Of a stretch of DNA of 6,039 nt, positions 1-5,921 are shown one piece after another. The stretch comes from Pusillimonas sp035515275 (GTDB lineage: Bacteria; Pseudomonadota; Gammaproteobacteria; Burkholderiales; Burkholderiaceae_B): positions 1 through 6,039 of the forward strand of contig NZ_DATJBQ010000152.1 in assembly GCF_035515275.1 (NCBI RefSeq). Reading direction: 5' to 3'. A program made the translations under genes and the position numbers. The stretch's first letter is position 1, and every line of letters starts with the position of its first letter. Under the pieces are notes generated by a model, which did not search any database, was not told the origin of the DNA, and worked only from the letters and a program-made list of their open reading frames with translations.

Positions 1-930
1 ATGACCCAGCAGCAGGAACTCCATCAGTGCTTTTTGCACGTGCATGCGGTTCTCGGCTTCATCCCAGACGACACTTTGAGGGCCGTCGATGACGTCGGCG
101 GAAACTTCTTCGCCGCGATGAGCGGGCAGACAGTGCATGAATAGGGCGGAGGGATCGGCCGCCGACATCATTTCGGCGTCGACGCACCAGTTGGCAAAGG
201 CTTTGCGACGAGCCTCGTTTTCGTCTTCGTAGCCCATGCTGGTCCAGACGTCGGTGGTGACCAGGTGGGCCCCGGCGCAGGCTTTTATCGGGTCGTCGAA
301 CTCGCGCAACACGCCGGCCGGCGGTTGGCCGATACGCTTGGGGTCAAGTTGGTAGCCCTTGGGGGCCGAAACATGCAGGGTGAAGCCCAGAATTTCGGCT
401 GCTTGCAGCCACGTGTAGGCCATGTTGTTGGCATCGCCGATCCAGGCCACGGTTTTACCCTGTATGGGGCCCTGGTGTTCGATGAAGGTAAAGATGTCAG
501 CCAGGATCTGGCAAGGGTGATATTCGTTGGTCAACCCATTAATGACCGGTACACGCGAGTGCGACGCAAAGCGTTCGATGCGCGTTTGCTCGAAGGTGCG
601 GATCATGACAAGGTCGACCATGCGCGAAATGACCCGGGCTGTGTCTTCAATAGGCTCGGAGCGGCCCAATTGCGAATCGCCGGTGGTAAGGTGTATGACC
701 GAGCCACCCATTTGGTACATGCCGGCCTCGAACGAGACGCGGGTGCGGGTGCTGGCCTTTTCGAACACCATGGCCAGGTTGCGGTCATGCAGCGGGCGAT
801 GAGGCTCGTAGCGCTTGAACTTGTCCTTAATAAGCTTTGCCCGGTCAAGCAGATACAGGATTTCTTCTTTGGTAAGGTCGCGAAACTGCAGAAAATGCCG
901 CAATGGGCCTGTTTGCTGTTGGTGAGACAT
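1..930 (-). CDS. argF: Ornithine carbamoyltransferase, 3' end cut by window edge
   Basis: Cytoplasmic enzyme that makes citrulline from ornithine and carbamoyl phosphate in arginine biosynthesis. Translating the minus strand from the ATG at 930 gives 310 open codons to the window edge with no stop. The family is usually about 305-315 residues, so only the extreme C-terminus is missing. Visible signatures are the carbamoyl-phosphate loop STRTR at residues 60-64, HPCQ at 138-141 followed by LAD, the ornithine-binding DVWTSMG at 227-233, and the catalytic HCLPAHRG at 266-273. The start is chosen because it gives the normal family N-terminus and has an AAGG Shine-Dalgarno six bases upstream. The gene is divergent from the DUF3579 gene across a 104-base region with two inverted repeats. 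The biosynthetic (argF) rather than catabolic (arcB) name rests on overall resemblance and the absence of arc neighbours. All key residues are intact. Confidence 0.96.
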   Translation of the reverse strand, partial: MSHQQQTGPLRHFLQFRDLTKEEILYLLDRAKLIKDKFKRYEPHRPLHDRNLAMVFEKASTRTRVSFEAGMYQMGGSVIHLTTGDSQLGRSEPIEDTARVISRMVDLVMIRTFEQTRIERFASHSRVPVINGLTNEYHPCQILADIFTFIEHQGPIQGKTVAWIGDANNMAYTWLQAAEILGFTLHVSAPKGYQLDPKRIGQPPAGVLREFDDPIKACAGAHLVTTDVWTSMGYEDENEARRKAFANWCVDAEMMSAADPSALFMHCLPAHRGEEVSADVIDGPQSVVWDEAENRMHVQKALMEFLLLGH

Positions 931-955
931 GTTAAGCCTTGGATCAAAGACGACT

Positions 956-976
956 ATTGTATCTATCATATACAAT
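956..976. promoter_or_regulatory. Perfect inverted repeat, probable operator between argF and the DUF3579 gene
   Basis: The sequence reads ATTGTAT, seven bases, ATACAAT: a perfect 7-bp dyad in the divergent intergenic region 931-1034. Inside it GTAT-N7-ATAC contains T-N11-A (T960, A972), the layout known for LysR-type regulator boxes. A GntR-type site is another possibility. It does not resemble the enterobacterial ArgR box. The dyad also contains -10-like hexamers on both strands: TATCAT (964-969) and TACAAT (971-976) on plus, TATGAT (970-965) and TACAAT (961-956) on minus. None has a convincing -35 at 16-18 bases. A bound regulator could therefore affect both genes. The dyad is seen directly; its role is inferred. 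Confidence 0.5.
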
Positions 977-986
977 CTTCGCGCAG

Positions 987-1005
987 GGCTGTATTTTTGA
1001 CAGCC
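987..1005. repeat. Second inverted repeat in the argF/DUF3579 divergent region
   Basis: GGCTGT and ACAGCC are separated by seven bases (ATTTTTG), a 6-bp perfect dyad whose centre lies 30 bases from the centre of the 956-976 dyad. A consensus-like TTGACA (997-1002) overlaps its right arm, but no acceptable -10 follows 16-18 bases later, so it is not called a promoter. It could be a second operator half or a small hairpin in an RNA leader. There is no T-tract after it on either strand, so a terminator is unlikely. Confidence 0.35.
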
Positions 1006-1034
1006 TCGTGGTTATTTGGTTTTGCGGGATAAGC

Positions 1035-1361
1035 ATGTCGGAAGATCAGCCTCGGAGCCTGCTCAGGCAATTTATTATTTACGGCGTTACCCATTCAGGG
1101 CAACGTTTTCGACCCAGTGATTGGGCCGAGCGCCTTGCCGGGGTCATGTCCCGTTTTCGGCCCGTCGGCTCACGAGGCGGCCCACTCAGCTATTCCCCGT
1201 ATGTCGTACCCATGTTCATTGATGGCGTCCGATGCATCGTCGTCGATCATCGGCTGCGCCAACTCGAGCCTCTGGCATGGAACTTTGTCGAGGAATTTGC
1301 CCACGACAACGACTTGCGAACGTCAGAGCGAGAGGTTCCGGAACGAAAAGGCCCGGTCTAA
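1035..1361 (+). CDS. DUF3579 family protein of unknown function
   Basis: A 108-residue soluble protein recognised as the DUF3579 family, small conserved proteins of betaproteobacteria with no established function. The family look is in the N-terminal FIIYGVTHSGQRFRPSDWAE block (residues 13-32), a YSPYV stretch near 54-58, then GVRCIVVDHRL and EPLAWNFV with FAHDNDL near the end. There is no signal peptide or membrane segment. The ATG at 1035 is chosen because the conserved part begins just after it and GGGA (1026-1029) lies five bases upstream. An in-frame ATG at 939 would add 32 residues unlike the family and run through the regulatory dyads. The TAA stop (1359-1361) overlaps the loop and right arm of a terminator hairpin, so the last residues are encoded by its left arm. 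The gene is divergent from argF; a link to arginine metabolism is only a context guess. Confidence 0.88.
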   Translation: MSEDQPRSLLRQFIIYGVTHSGQRFRPSDWAERLAGVMSRFRPVGSRGGPLSYSPYVVPMFIDGVRCIVVDHRLRQLEPLAWNFVEEFAHDNDLRTSEREVPERKGPV

Positions 1362-1372
1362 CCGGGCCTTTT
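1346..1372. terminator. Bidirectional intrinsic terminator overlapping the DUF3579 stop codon
   Basis: A perfect 12-bp stem, AAAAGGCCCGGT (1346-1357) and ACCGGGCCTTTT (1361-1372), with a three-base loop CTA. The GC-rich core is flanked by four A on one side and four T on the other, so it can end transcripts on either strand. It sits between the convergent DUF3579 gene (plus) and the 2-hydroxyacid dehydrogenase gene (minus, ending at 1402). The T-tract is short (four T, then CATT on plus or CGTT on minus), which could make it less than fully efficient. Confidence 0.88.
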
Positions 1373-1401
1373 CATTCGAACGTATCGATCGGGTCAGGCT
1401 G

Positions 1402-2373
1402 CTAGGAGCTGGATCCGGGTACGGGCGTAAGCACCTTGCCGGTGCGTGCGTACGACTCTGCATTCTCGACCATCAGGTTGATCATCGCTTGCCGTGTTTC
1501 AAGCGTGGCGCTGGCTATATGGGGCATCAGCACGACATTCTCGAGCGCTTTCAGGGCATCAGGAACATGGGGCTCGGCTTCGAACACATCGAGCCCGGCG
1601 GCGGCGATGGTTCCATTTGAAAGCGCTTCGATCAGCGCTGCTTCGTCGACCACCGTACCGCGTGCAACATTGATCAGCACGCCGTCGGGACCAAGTGCCT
1701 CGAGCACGCTGCGGTCAATCAGGTGCTGCGTGTCGGCGCCACCCACCGTGGCCACCACCAGAATATCCGCCCAGGCAGCCAGAGCCTTGGGGCTGGTTTC
1801 ATAGCCCCACGCCACATCGGTGCGGGGCCGGCGGTTGTGATAGCGTAGCTCCATAGAGAAGCCCGCGGCGCGCTGGGCCACAGCCAGACCCACGCGGCCA
1901 AGGCCCACAATGCCCAGGCGCTTGCCGGTGACGCGCCTGCCCAGGGGTAGTGCCGCCAACCGGCTTTGCCACTGGCCGCTGCGTACGAAGCGTTCTGCGC
2001 GGCCCATGCCCCGCATGGTAGCCAGAATAAGGCCCCAGGTCAGGTCGGCCACACAGTCGTTCAAGACATCGGGTGTGTTGCTGACCTGAATGCCGCGTGA
2101 ATGGGCCAGGCTCACATCGATGCCGTCGTAGCCCACCCCCAGATTAAAAATAGCCTTAAGTTGGGGCAACTGGTGGATCAGGGTTGCCCGGGCCGGATAA
2201 AAAGAGCTTGCAATCAGTGCCTCGACCGTGTGGGCATGCTCTTGCATGAGCAGGTTCGGGTCGTTGGCTTCCCAAAGACGCAGCACGTGGTAGGCGTCTT
2301 CCAGCCGCTGCTGGGCCTGGGGCAAAATGGGCACGGCAAACAACTGCAGCAGGGTGGGTTTTTGTTCTGGCAT
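1402..2373 (-). CDS. D-2-hydroxyacid dehydrogenase (glyoxylate/hydroxypyruvate reductase type)
   Basis: Cytoplasmic NAD(P)-dependent oxidoreductase of the D-isomer-specific 2-hydroxyacid dehydrogenase family, probably reducing glyoxylate, hydroxypyruvate or related 2-keto acids. With the ATG at 2373 it has 323 residues, normal for the family. The substrate domain includes NLGVGYDGID near 77-86. The Rossmann motif GLGRVG is at 157-162. The catalytic triad is Arg238 in NVARGTVVD, Glu267 in DVFEAEP and His285 in PHIAS. At the end of the second Rossmann strand, where NAD-specific members carry Asp, it has HNRRP (Asn180-Arg181-Arg182), which suggests NADPH preference. A TTG nine codons upstream (2400) is in frame, but neither start has a clear Shine-Dalgarno; the ATG fits the usual N-terminus better. 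It lies beyond the rpsT terminator, so it probably has its own promoter. The exact substrate cannot be read from sequence. Confidence 0.9.
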   Translation of the reverse strand: MPEQKPTLLQLFAVPILPQAQQRLEDAYHVLRLWEANDPNLLMQEHAHTVEALIASSFYPARATLIHQLPQLKAIFNLGVGYDGIDVSLAHSRGIQVSNTPDVLNDCVADLTWGLILATMRGMGRAERFVRSGQWQSRLAALPLGRRVTGKRLGIVGLGRVGLAVAQRAAGFSMELRYHNRRPRTDVAWGYETSPKALAAWADILVVATVGGADTQHLIDRSVLEALGPDGVLINVARGTVVDEAALIEALSNGTIAAAGLDVFEAEPHVPDALKALENVVLMPHIASATLETRQAMINLMVENAESYARTGKVLTPVPGSSS

Positions 2374-2440
2374 AGCGTGTCTGATTGGCGGGAGTTGCAA
2401 AGTAGAGGCCGATGCTTCAGCATGCCGGCCAGGTGCAAAA

Positions 2441-2446
2441 ACTATA
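2441..2446 (-). promoter_or_regulatory. Possible -10 element for the 2-hydroxyacid dehydrogenase gene
   Basis: TATAGT on the minus strand, five of six matches to the sigma70 -10, lies between the rpsT terminator (2485-2515) and the ATG at 2373. It would give a leader of roughly 60 bases. No recognisable -35 lies 16-18 bases upstream, where the sequence is GC-rich. It is offered because the preceding terminator implies a promoter somewhere in 2374-2484. Confidence 0.25.
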
Positions 2447-2484
2447 ACCCGAAAGCAGCAGGGCAGCCGCCTGCCGGGCGCTGC

Positions 2485-2515
2485 AAAAAAAAACAGGACG
2501 CATTTGCGTCCTGTT
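2485..2515 (-). terminator. Intrinsic terminator after rpsT
   Basis: On the minus strand a perfect 11-bp stem (AACAGGACGCA, 2515-2505, pairing with 2502-2492) with a nominal two-base loop, in practice about four bases once the terminal pair opens, is followed by nine T (2493-2485). It lies about 40 bases beyond the rpsT stop codon. This is a textbook rho-independent terminator and separates rpsT from the downstream dehydrogenase gene. Confidence 0.93.
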
Positions 2516-2555
2516 CTTAATGGGCTAAAGCCCTGTGCCGATTAAACCTGCCTGT

Positions 2556-2819
2556 TTAGGCCAATGCCTTAACAGCGGCTGCAAGGCGGCTTTTATGACG
2601 AGCGGCCTTGTTTTTGTGAATGATTTTTTTGTCGGCCACGCGGTCGATGACGCTGCTGGCTTTTTGCAAGACTTCAGTAGCGGCGGTTTTGTCGCCGGCT
2701 TCGATAGCCTGGCGCACACGCTTGATCGACGTGCGAAGCATCGAGCGCATGCTGGAATTATGCTTGTTGCGCGCAACCGACTGACGGGCGCGCTTACGTG
2801 CTTGTGCGGTATTGGCCAT
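2556..2819 (-). CDS. rpsT: 30S ribosomal protein S20
   Basis: Small, very basic 87-residue protein that binds 16S rRNA and helps assemble the 30S subunit. The N-terminus MANTAQARKRARQ and the later SxMRSMLRTSIKRVRQAIEAG segment are characteristic of S20, as is the C-terminal block HKNKAARHKSRL (residues 68-79). Length matches the family (about 86-88). The start is ATG at 2819. No good Shine-Dalgarno precedes it; the sequence just upstream is AGAAACCC, and the leader carries a tandem TTAGAAAC repeat. The gene has its own promoter overlapping the 3' end of murJ and a strong terminator downstream, so it is probably a separate transcription unit. The S20-MurJ neighbourhood is common in proteobacteria. 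Confidence 0.97.
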   Translation of the reverse strand: MANTAQARKRARQSVARNKHNSSMRSMLRTSIKRVRQAIEAGDKTAATEVLQKASSVIDRVADKKIIHKNKAARHKSRLAAAVKALA

Positions 2820-2821
2820 GG

Positions 2822-2842
2822 GTTTCTAAATATCGTTTCTAA
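2822..2842 (-). repeat. Tandem TTAGAAAC repeat in the rpsT leader
   Basis: On the minus strand the octamer TTAGAAAC occurs twice, at 2842-2835 and 2829-2822, with a 13-base period. The second copy ends two bases before the rpsT ATG, where the Shine-Dalgarno would normally be. It could be chance in an AT-rich leader or part of a translational control site; S20 synthesis is known to be autoregulated in E. coli. Confidence 0.3.
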
Positions 2843-2869
2843 GTAATCGTTTAATCGGCAAAGACAGTA

Positions 2870-2898
2870 ACTATAGCTTAAACGGCGCGCTTTGTAAA
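2870..2898 (-). promoter_or_regulatory. Sigma70-type promoter for rpsT
   Basis: On the minus strand a -35 TTTACA (2898-2893) and a -10 TATAGT (2875-2870) are separated by exactly 17 bases. Each matches the consensus at five of six positions. The -35 lies in the last codons of murJ and the -10 lies just past its stop (2880-2878). Transcription would begin near 2863, giving a leader of about 44 bases. This is the best promoter match I found in the window. Confidence 0.65.
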
Positions 2899-4434
2899 GT
2901 GCCTGGGCCTAAATCCAAATGCGAACAACACCCCAAAGTATACGGCTGCCGCTGCAGCCAGCACAACGCTCAGGGCAAGGGCTCGCTGGCCGCCCGAAAC
3001 GGTGGGGCCCACCCAATCGATGTGTTGGTCGGCGAACCAAAGCAAGGCGCATAGGGCCGCCATGGCCGGCAGGCTGCGCGCCACAAACGCCGCCCAGCCT
3101 TTCGACGGCGTATACACGCCCTTTCGGCGCAGCAGAACCAGCAGCATCAGGGCATTGAACGTGGCGCCCAGCCCAATGGAAAGCGCGAGCCCCGCGTGCT
3201 GAAACCAGGGCACAAAGATCAGGTTCATGATCTGGGTAAGCACCAGTACGATCAGGGCAATGCGAACAGGGGTGCGAATGTCTTGCTTGGCATAAAAGCC
3301 CGGTGCCAGAATCTTGATGGCCAGCAGGCCCAGCAGCCCGACTGCGTAGGCCATGACGGCAAGACGGGTCTGCTGGACATCTTGCGCGCTGAAGGCGCCA
3401 TAGTTGAATAAGGTGGCGACCAGCCCTTCCGAAAGCAATGCCATGCCCAATGCCGCCGGCAAACCCAGCAGTATCACCAGGCGCAGCCCCCAGTCGAGCA
3501 GGGCGTTGTAGCCATCGTGATCCTGGCGTGCGTGCGCGGCCGACAAGCTGGGGAGCAACACGGTACCCAAGGCAATGCCCAGCAGGGCGGTGGGAAACTC
3601 CATGAGGCGGTCGGCAAACGACAGCCACGTGACGCTGCCCGACGCCAGCCACGTTGCAATATTGGTATTGATGAGCAAGGAGATCTGCGCTACCGAGACG
3701 CCTAGTGTGGCCGGAACCATCAGGCGGGCGATGCGCCGCACGGTCGAGTCGTGCCAAGCGGCGCGCAGCTGGGGTGAAAAACGAGGGCGCAATCCCAGTC
3801 GTGAAAGCGCGAGCCATTGCATGGCCAGTTGGGCGACGCCACCTATCATGACACCCACAGCCAGGGCGTAGATGGGTACATCAAAGTAGGGAACCAGAAA
3901 CAGACAGGCCCCGATCATGCTCAAGTTAAGCAGCACCGGGGTAAACGCCGGCACGGCGAAACGGCTCCAGGTGTTCAATATGCCCGAGGCCAATGCTACC
4001 AGCGACATGCACAGAATGTACGGGAACATGATTCTCGTCATCCACACCGCTGCATCAAATGCAGTTTGCCTGGATTCGACGAGCAGGCCGCTGGCCATCG
4101 CGCTGACCACCCACGGCGCGGCAATAATGCCCAGCGCCGTTACGCCCATCAGCGCCACCGTCAGCAGCAGGGCGACTCGATCAAGCAAGAGCCTGACTTC
4201 GTCGGGCGTGCCTTGGGAGCGTACTTCGCCAAGAATGGGAACGAAGGCCTGCGAAAACGCGCCTTCGGCAAATAGCCGGCGCAGCAGGTTGGGAATGCGG
4301 AAAGCGACCCAGAAGGCGTCGGTAAGGGGGCCTGCGCCGAACGAACTGGCAATCAGGATATCTCGGAACAGGCCCGTGATGCGTGAGCACAAGGTAAGGC
4401 CGCTAACAGTGGCGGCCGACCGAAGCAGGCTCAT
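2878..4434 (-). CDS. murJ: Lipid II flippase MurJ (MviN)
   Basis: Inner-membrane protein of the MOP superfamily that moves lipid II, the peptidoglycan precursor, across the cytoplasmic membrane. At 518 residues it is close to E. coli MurJ (511) and has the expected series of about 14 hydrophobic segments. The N-terminus carries the charged residues shown to matter in E. coli MurJ: Arg18, Arg24, Asp39, Arg52 and Arg53, in the blocks SRITGLFRD and FRIPNLLRRLFAEGAFSQAF. Arg276 in ADRLMEFP corresponds to E. coli Arg270. Other family blocks are FPYIL (137-141), GILNTW (151-156), GVSVAQISLLINT (245-257), LAPGFYAKQDI in the C-terminal half, and a C-terminus ending RHFTKRAV. The start ATG lies six bases after the upstream dehydrogenase stop, with no strong Shine-Dalgarno, which suggests translational coupling. 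No terminator is evident before rpsT. Confidence 0.97.
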   Translation of the reverse strand: MSLLRSAATVSGLTLCSRITGLFRDILIASSFGAGPLTDAFWVAFRIPNLLRRLFAEGAFSQAFVPILGEVRSQGTPDEVRLLLDRVALLLTVALMGVTALGIIAAPWVVSAMASGLLVESRQTAFDAAVWMTRIMFPYILCMSLVALASGILNTWSRFAVPAFTPVLLNLSMIGACLFLVPYFDVPIYALAVGVMIGGVAQLAMQWLALSRLGLRPRFSPQLRAAWHDSTVRRIARLMVPATLGVSVAQISLLINTNIATWLASGSVTWLSFADRLMEFPTALLGIALGTVLLPSLSAAHARQDHDGYNALLDWGLRLVILLGLPAALGMALLSEGLVATLFNYGAFSAQDVQQTRLAVMAYAVGLLGLLAIKILAPGFYAKQDIRTPVRIALIVLVLTQIMNLIFVPWFQHAGLALSIGLGATFNALMLLVLLRRKGVYTPSKGWAAFVARSLPAMAALCALLWFADQHIDWVGPTVSGGQRALALSVVLAAAAAVYFGVLFAFGFRPRHFTKRAV

Positions 4435-4440
4435 GGGTAC

Positions 4441-5199
4441 TTACTTGGGTGCCATGCGAATGGCGCCGTCCAGCCGGATGGTTTCGCCGTTGAGCATCTC
4501 GTTCGTGATGATGCTGTGAACCAGCTTGGCATAGTCTTCGGGCCGGCCAAGCCGCGAGGGGAAGGGAATGCTGGCGGCCAGTGAGTCTTGCACTTCTTGA
4601 GGCATGCCGAACACCATGGGCGTACCGAATATGCCTGGAGCAATGGGGACGCAGCGTATGCCCACCTTGGACAGATCGCGAGCAATGGGCAGGGTCATGC
4701 CCACCACGCCCGCTTTTGAGGCGGCATAGGCGGCCTGGCCGATCTGGCCGTCGTAGGCGGCTACCGAGGCGGTGTTGATCAGGACACCGCGCTCACCGGT
4801 GGGCTCGGGCTCATTCTGGCCCATGGCAGCCGCAGCCAGGCGCACCATGTTAAACGTGCCCACCAGGTTGATCATGACCACTTTTTGAAACAGTTCAATC
4901 GCATGTGGACCGGTCTTGCTGACCGTACGCGAAGCGGGTGCAACGCCGGCGCAACTGACCAGGCCGAACAGCGGGCCCAGCGTTTTTGCGGCCTCGATGG
5001 CGGCCATGGCGTCGGTCTCTTGGGTGACGTCGCAATGCACATAGGTTTGGCCAAGTTCGGCGGCCAATTGCTTACCTGCCTCGTCTTGCACATCGGCCAA
5101 TACCACCTTGGCGCCTTCGGCGACCAGCATGCGCGCGGTTCCGGCACCCAGGCCCGATGCTGCGCCCGTAACGACGAATACTTTGTCCTTGATCTCCAT
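4441..5199 (-). CDS. Type II 3-hydroxyacyl-CoA dehydrogenase (SDR family, HSD17B10-like)
   Basis: Classical short-chain dehydrogenase of 252 residues, cytoplasmic, probably oxidising 3-hydroxyacyl-CoA with NAD in fatty acid or branched-chain acyl-CoA breakdown. The cofactor loop TGAASGLG is at 11-18. Asp36 ends the second strand, which points to NAD rather than NADP. The catalytic set is Asn111, Ser145, Tyr158 and Lys162 (YAASK). The blocks MGQNEP (126-131), INTASVAAYDGQIGQAAY, GMTLPIARDL, FPSRLGRP and IRLDGAIRM closely resemble human HSD17B10 and bacterial homologues, which is why I go beyond a generic SDR call. The usual NAG motif is CAG here, as in HSD17B10. The ATG at 5199 has AAAGGG five bases upstream. 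It lies 65 bases after adk and six bases before murJ, so it is probably in one operon with murJ. The natural acyl substrate is unknown. Confidence 0.92.
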   Translation of the reverse strand: MEIKDKVFVVTGAASGLGAGTARMLVAEGAKVVLADVQDEAGKQLAAELGQTYVHCDVTQETDAMAAIEAAKTLGPLFGLVSCAGVAPASRTVSKTGPHAIELFQKVVMINLVGTFNMVRLAAAAMGQNEPEPTGERGVLINTASVAAYDGQIGQAAYAASKAGVVGMTLPIARDLSKVGIRCVPIAPGIFGTPMVFGMPQEVQDSLAASIPFPSRLGRPEDYAKLVHSIITNEMLNGETIRLDGAIRMAPK

Positions 5200-5264
5200 G
5201 TTTTCCCTTTAGTAGAACGGGCGCCGGGCCCGCTCGATGTTCTTGATCAGTAATGCGGATAACG

Positions 5265-5921
5265 CTATTTATTGAGTGCTTCTGCGATGCGCTGTCGGAT
5301 TTCATCCAGCGAACCCACACCTGAAATCTGACGGAACGCGGGAGCGCGCTGGTCGCCGGATTTTGCCCAGTCTGAGTAGTAGCCGACCAGAGGGCGGGTT
5401 TGGTCTTGATAGACCGACAGGCGATGGCGTACCGTTTCTTCGCGGTCGTCGTCGCGTTGCACCAGAGGCTCGCCGGTAATGTCGTCGACATCGGGTGTTT
5501 TGGGCGGATTGAAGCTGACGTGGTAGCTGCGGCCACTGGCTGGATGAACACGGCGCCCGCTCATGCGCTCAATGATGTTTTCGTCAGGCACCACAATTTC
5601 AACCACGAAATCCAGGCCGATGTCGGCTTCTTTGAGCGCGTCAGCCTGAGGAATGGTGCGGGGGAAACCGTCAAAAAGATAGCCGTTCTCGCAATCGGGC
5701 TGTTTGAGCCGATCACGCACCAGGCCGATGATGAGGTCGTCCGAAACCAGCCCGCCGGTATCCATTATTTTCTTGGCTTCAATGCCCAGTGGGGTTTGGG
5801 CCTTGACGGCAGCCCGCAGCATGTCGCCCGTGGAAATCTGGGGAATGCCGAACTTTTCGGTAATGAACGCGGCCTGAGTGCCCTTGCCAGCGCCGGGGGG
5901 GCCGAGCAGGATCAATCGCAT
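5265..5921 (-). CDS. adk: Adenylate kinase
   Basis: Essential cytoplasmic kinase converting ATP and AMP into two ADP. It has 218 residues, the long bacterial form. The P-loop GPPGAGKGT is at 7-15, the AMP-site STGDMLR at 30-36, and DGFPRT at 84-89 with Arg88. The LID begins at GRRVHPASGR (122-131) and continues through RDDDREETVRHRL (156-168), with Arg123, Arg156 and Arg167 as the expected phosphate-binding arginines. The LID carries His, Ser, Asp and Thr where zinc-binding forms have four Cys, so it is the non-zinc type as in E. coli. The start is the ATG at 5921: GGAG (5931-5928) sits six bases upstream, and the in-frame TTG at 5933 overlaps that Shine-Dalgarno, so a longer form is unlikely. 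The downstream dehydrogenase may be co-transcribed across a 65-base gap that has no convincing terminator. Confidence 0.98.
   Translation of the reverse strand: MRLILLGPPGAGKGTQAAFITEKFGIPQISTGDMLRAAVKAQTPLGIEAKKIMDTGGLVSDDLIIGLVRDRLKQPDCENGYLFDGFPRTIPQADALKEADIGLDFVVEIVVPDENIIERMSGRRVHPASGRSYHVSFNPPKTPDVDDITGEPLVQRDDDREETVRHRLSVYQDQTRPLVGYYSDWAKSGDQRAPAFRQISGVGSLDEIRQRIAEALNK

Noticed and set aside
956..976. ArgR (ARG box) site controlling argF
   Set aside because: The dyad lacks the TGAAT/ATTCA core and spacing of the enterobacterial ARG box; I cannot support that assignment.
997..1002. TTGACA as the -35 of a promoter for the DUF3579 gene
   Set aside because: The sequence 16-18 bases downstream has no -10 resemblance and would place the transcript start almost at the start codon.
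265..1032. Long plus-strand open frame of 255 codons antisense to argF
   Set aside because: It overlies the argF frame, whose active-site motifs are unmistakable. The antisense protein resembles no family I know and runs across the intergenic dyads; it is a shadow typical of GC-rich DNA.
939..1034. Upstream ATG extending the DUF3579 protein by 32 residues
   Set aside because: The extension is unlike the family, covers both inverted repeats, and the ATG at 1035 has a better-placed Shine-Dalgarno.
2374..2400. TTG start for the 2-hydroxyacid dehydrogenase
   Set aside because: It adds nine residues with no family match and no Shine-Dalgarno; the ATG at 2373 is preferred, though the choice is not certain.
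2909..3817. 302-codon minus-strand open frame inside murJ
   Set aside because: Rich in Arg, Gly and Pro with no family features, and in a different frame of the same strand as murJ, which is complete with its conserved residues.
5218..5232. Hairpin CGGGC/GCCCG between adk and the dehydrogenase as a terminator
   Set aside because: Only a 5-bp stem and no T-tract follows on the minus strand, so it is unlikely to end the adk transcript.
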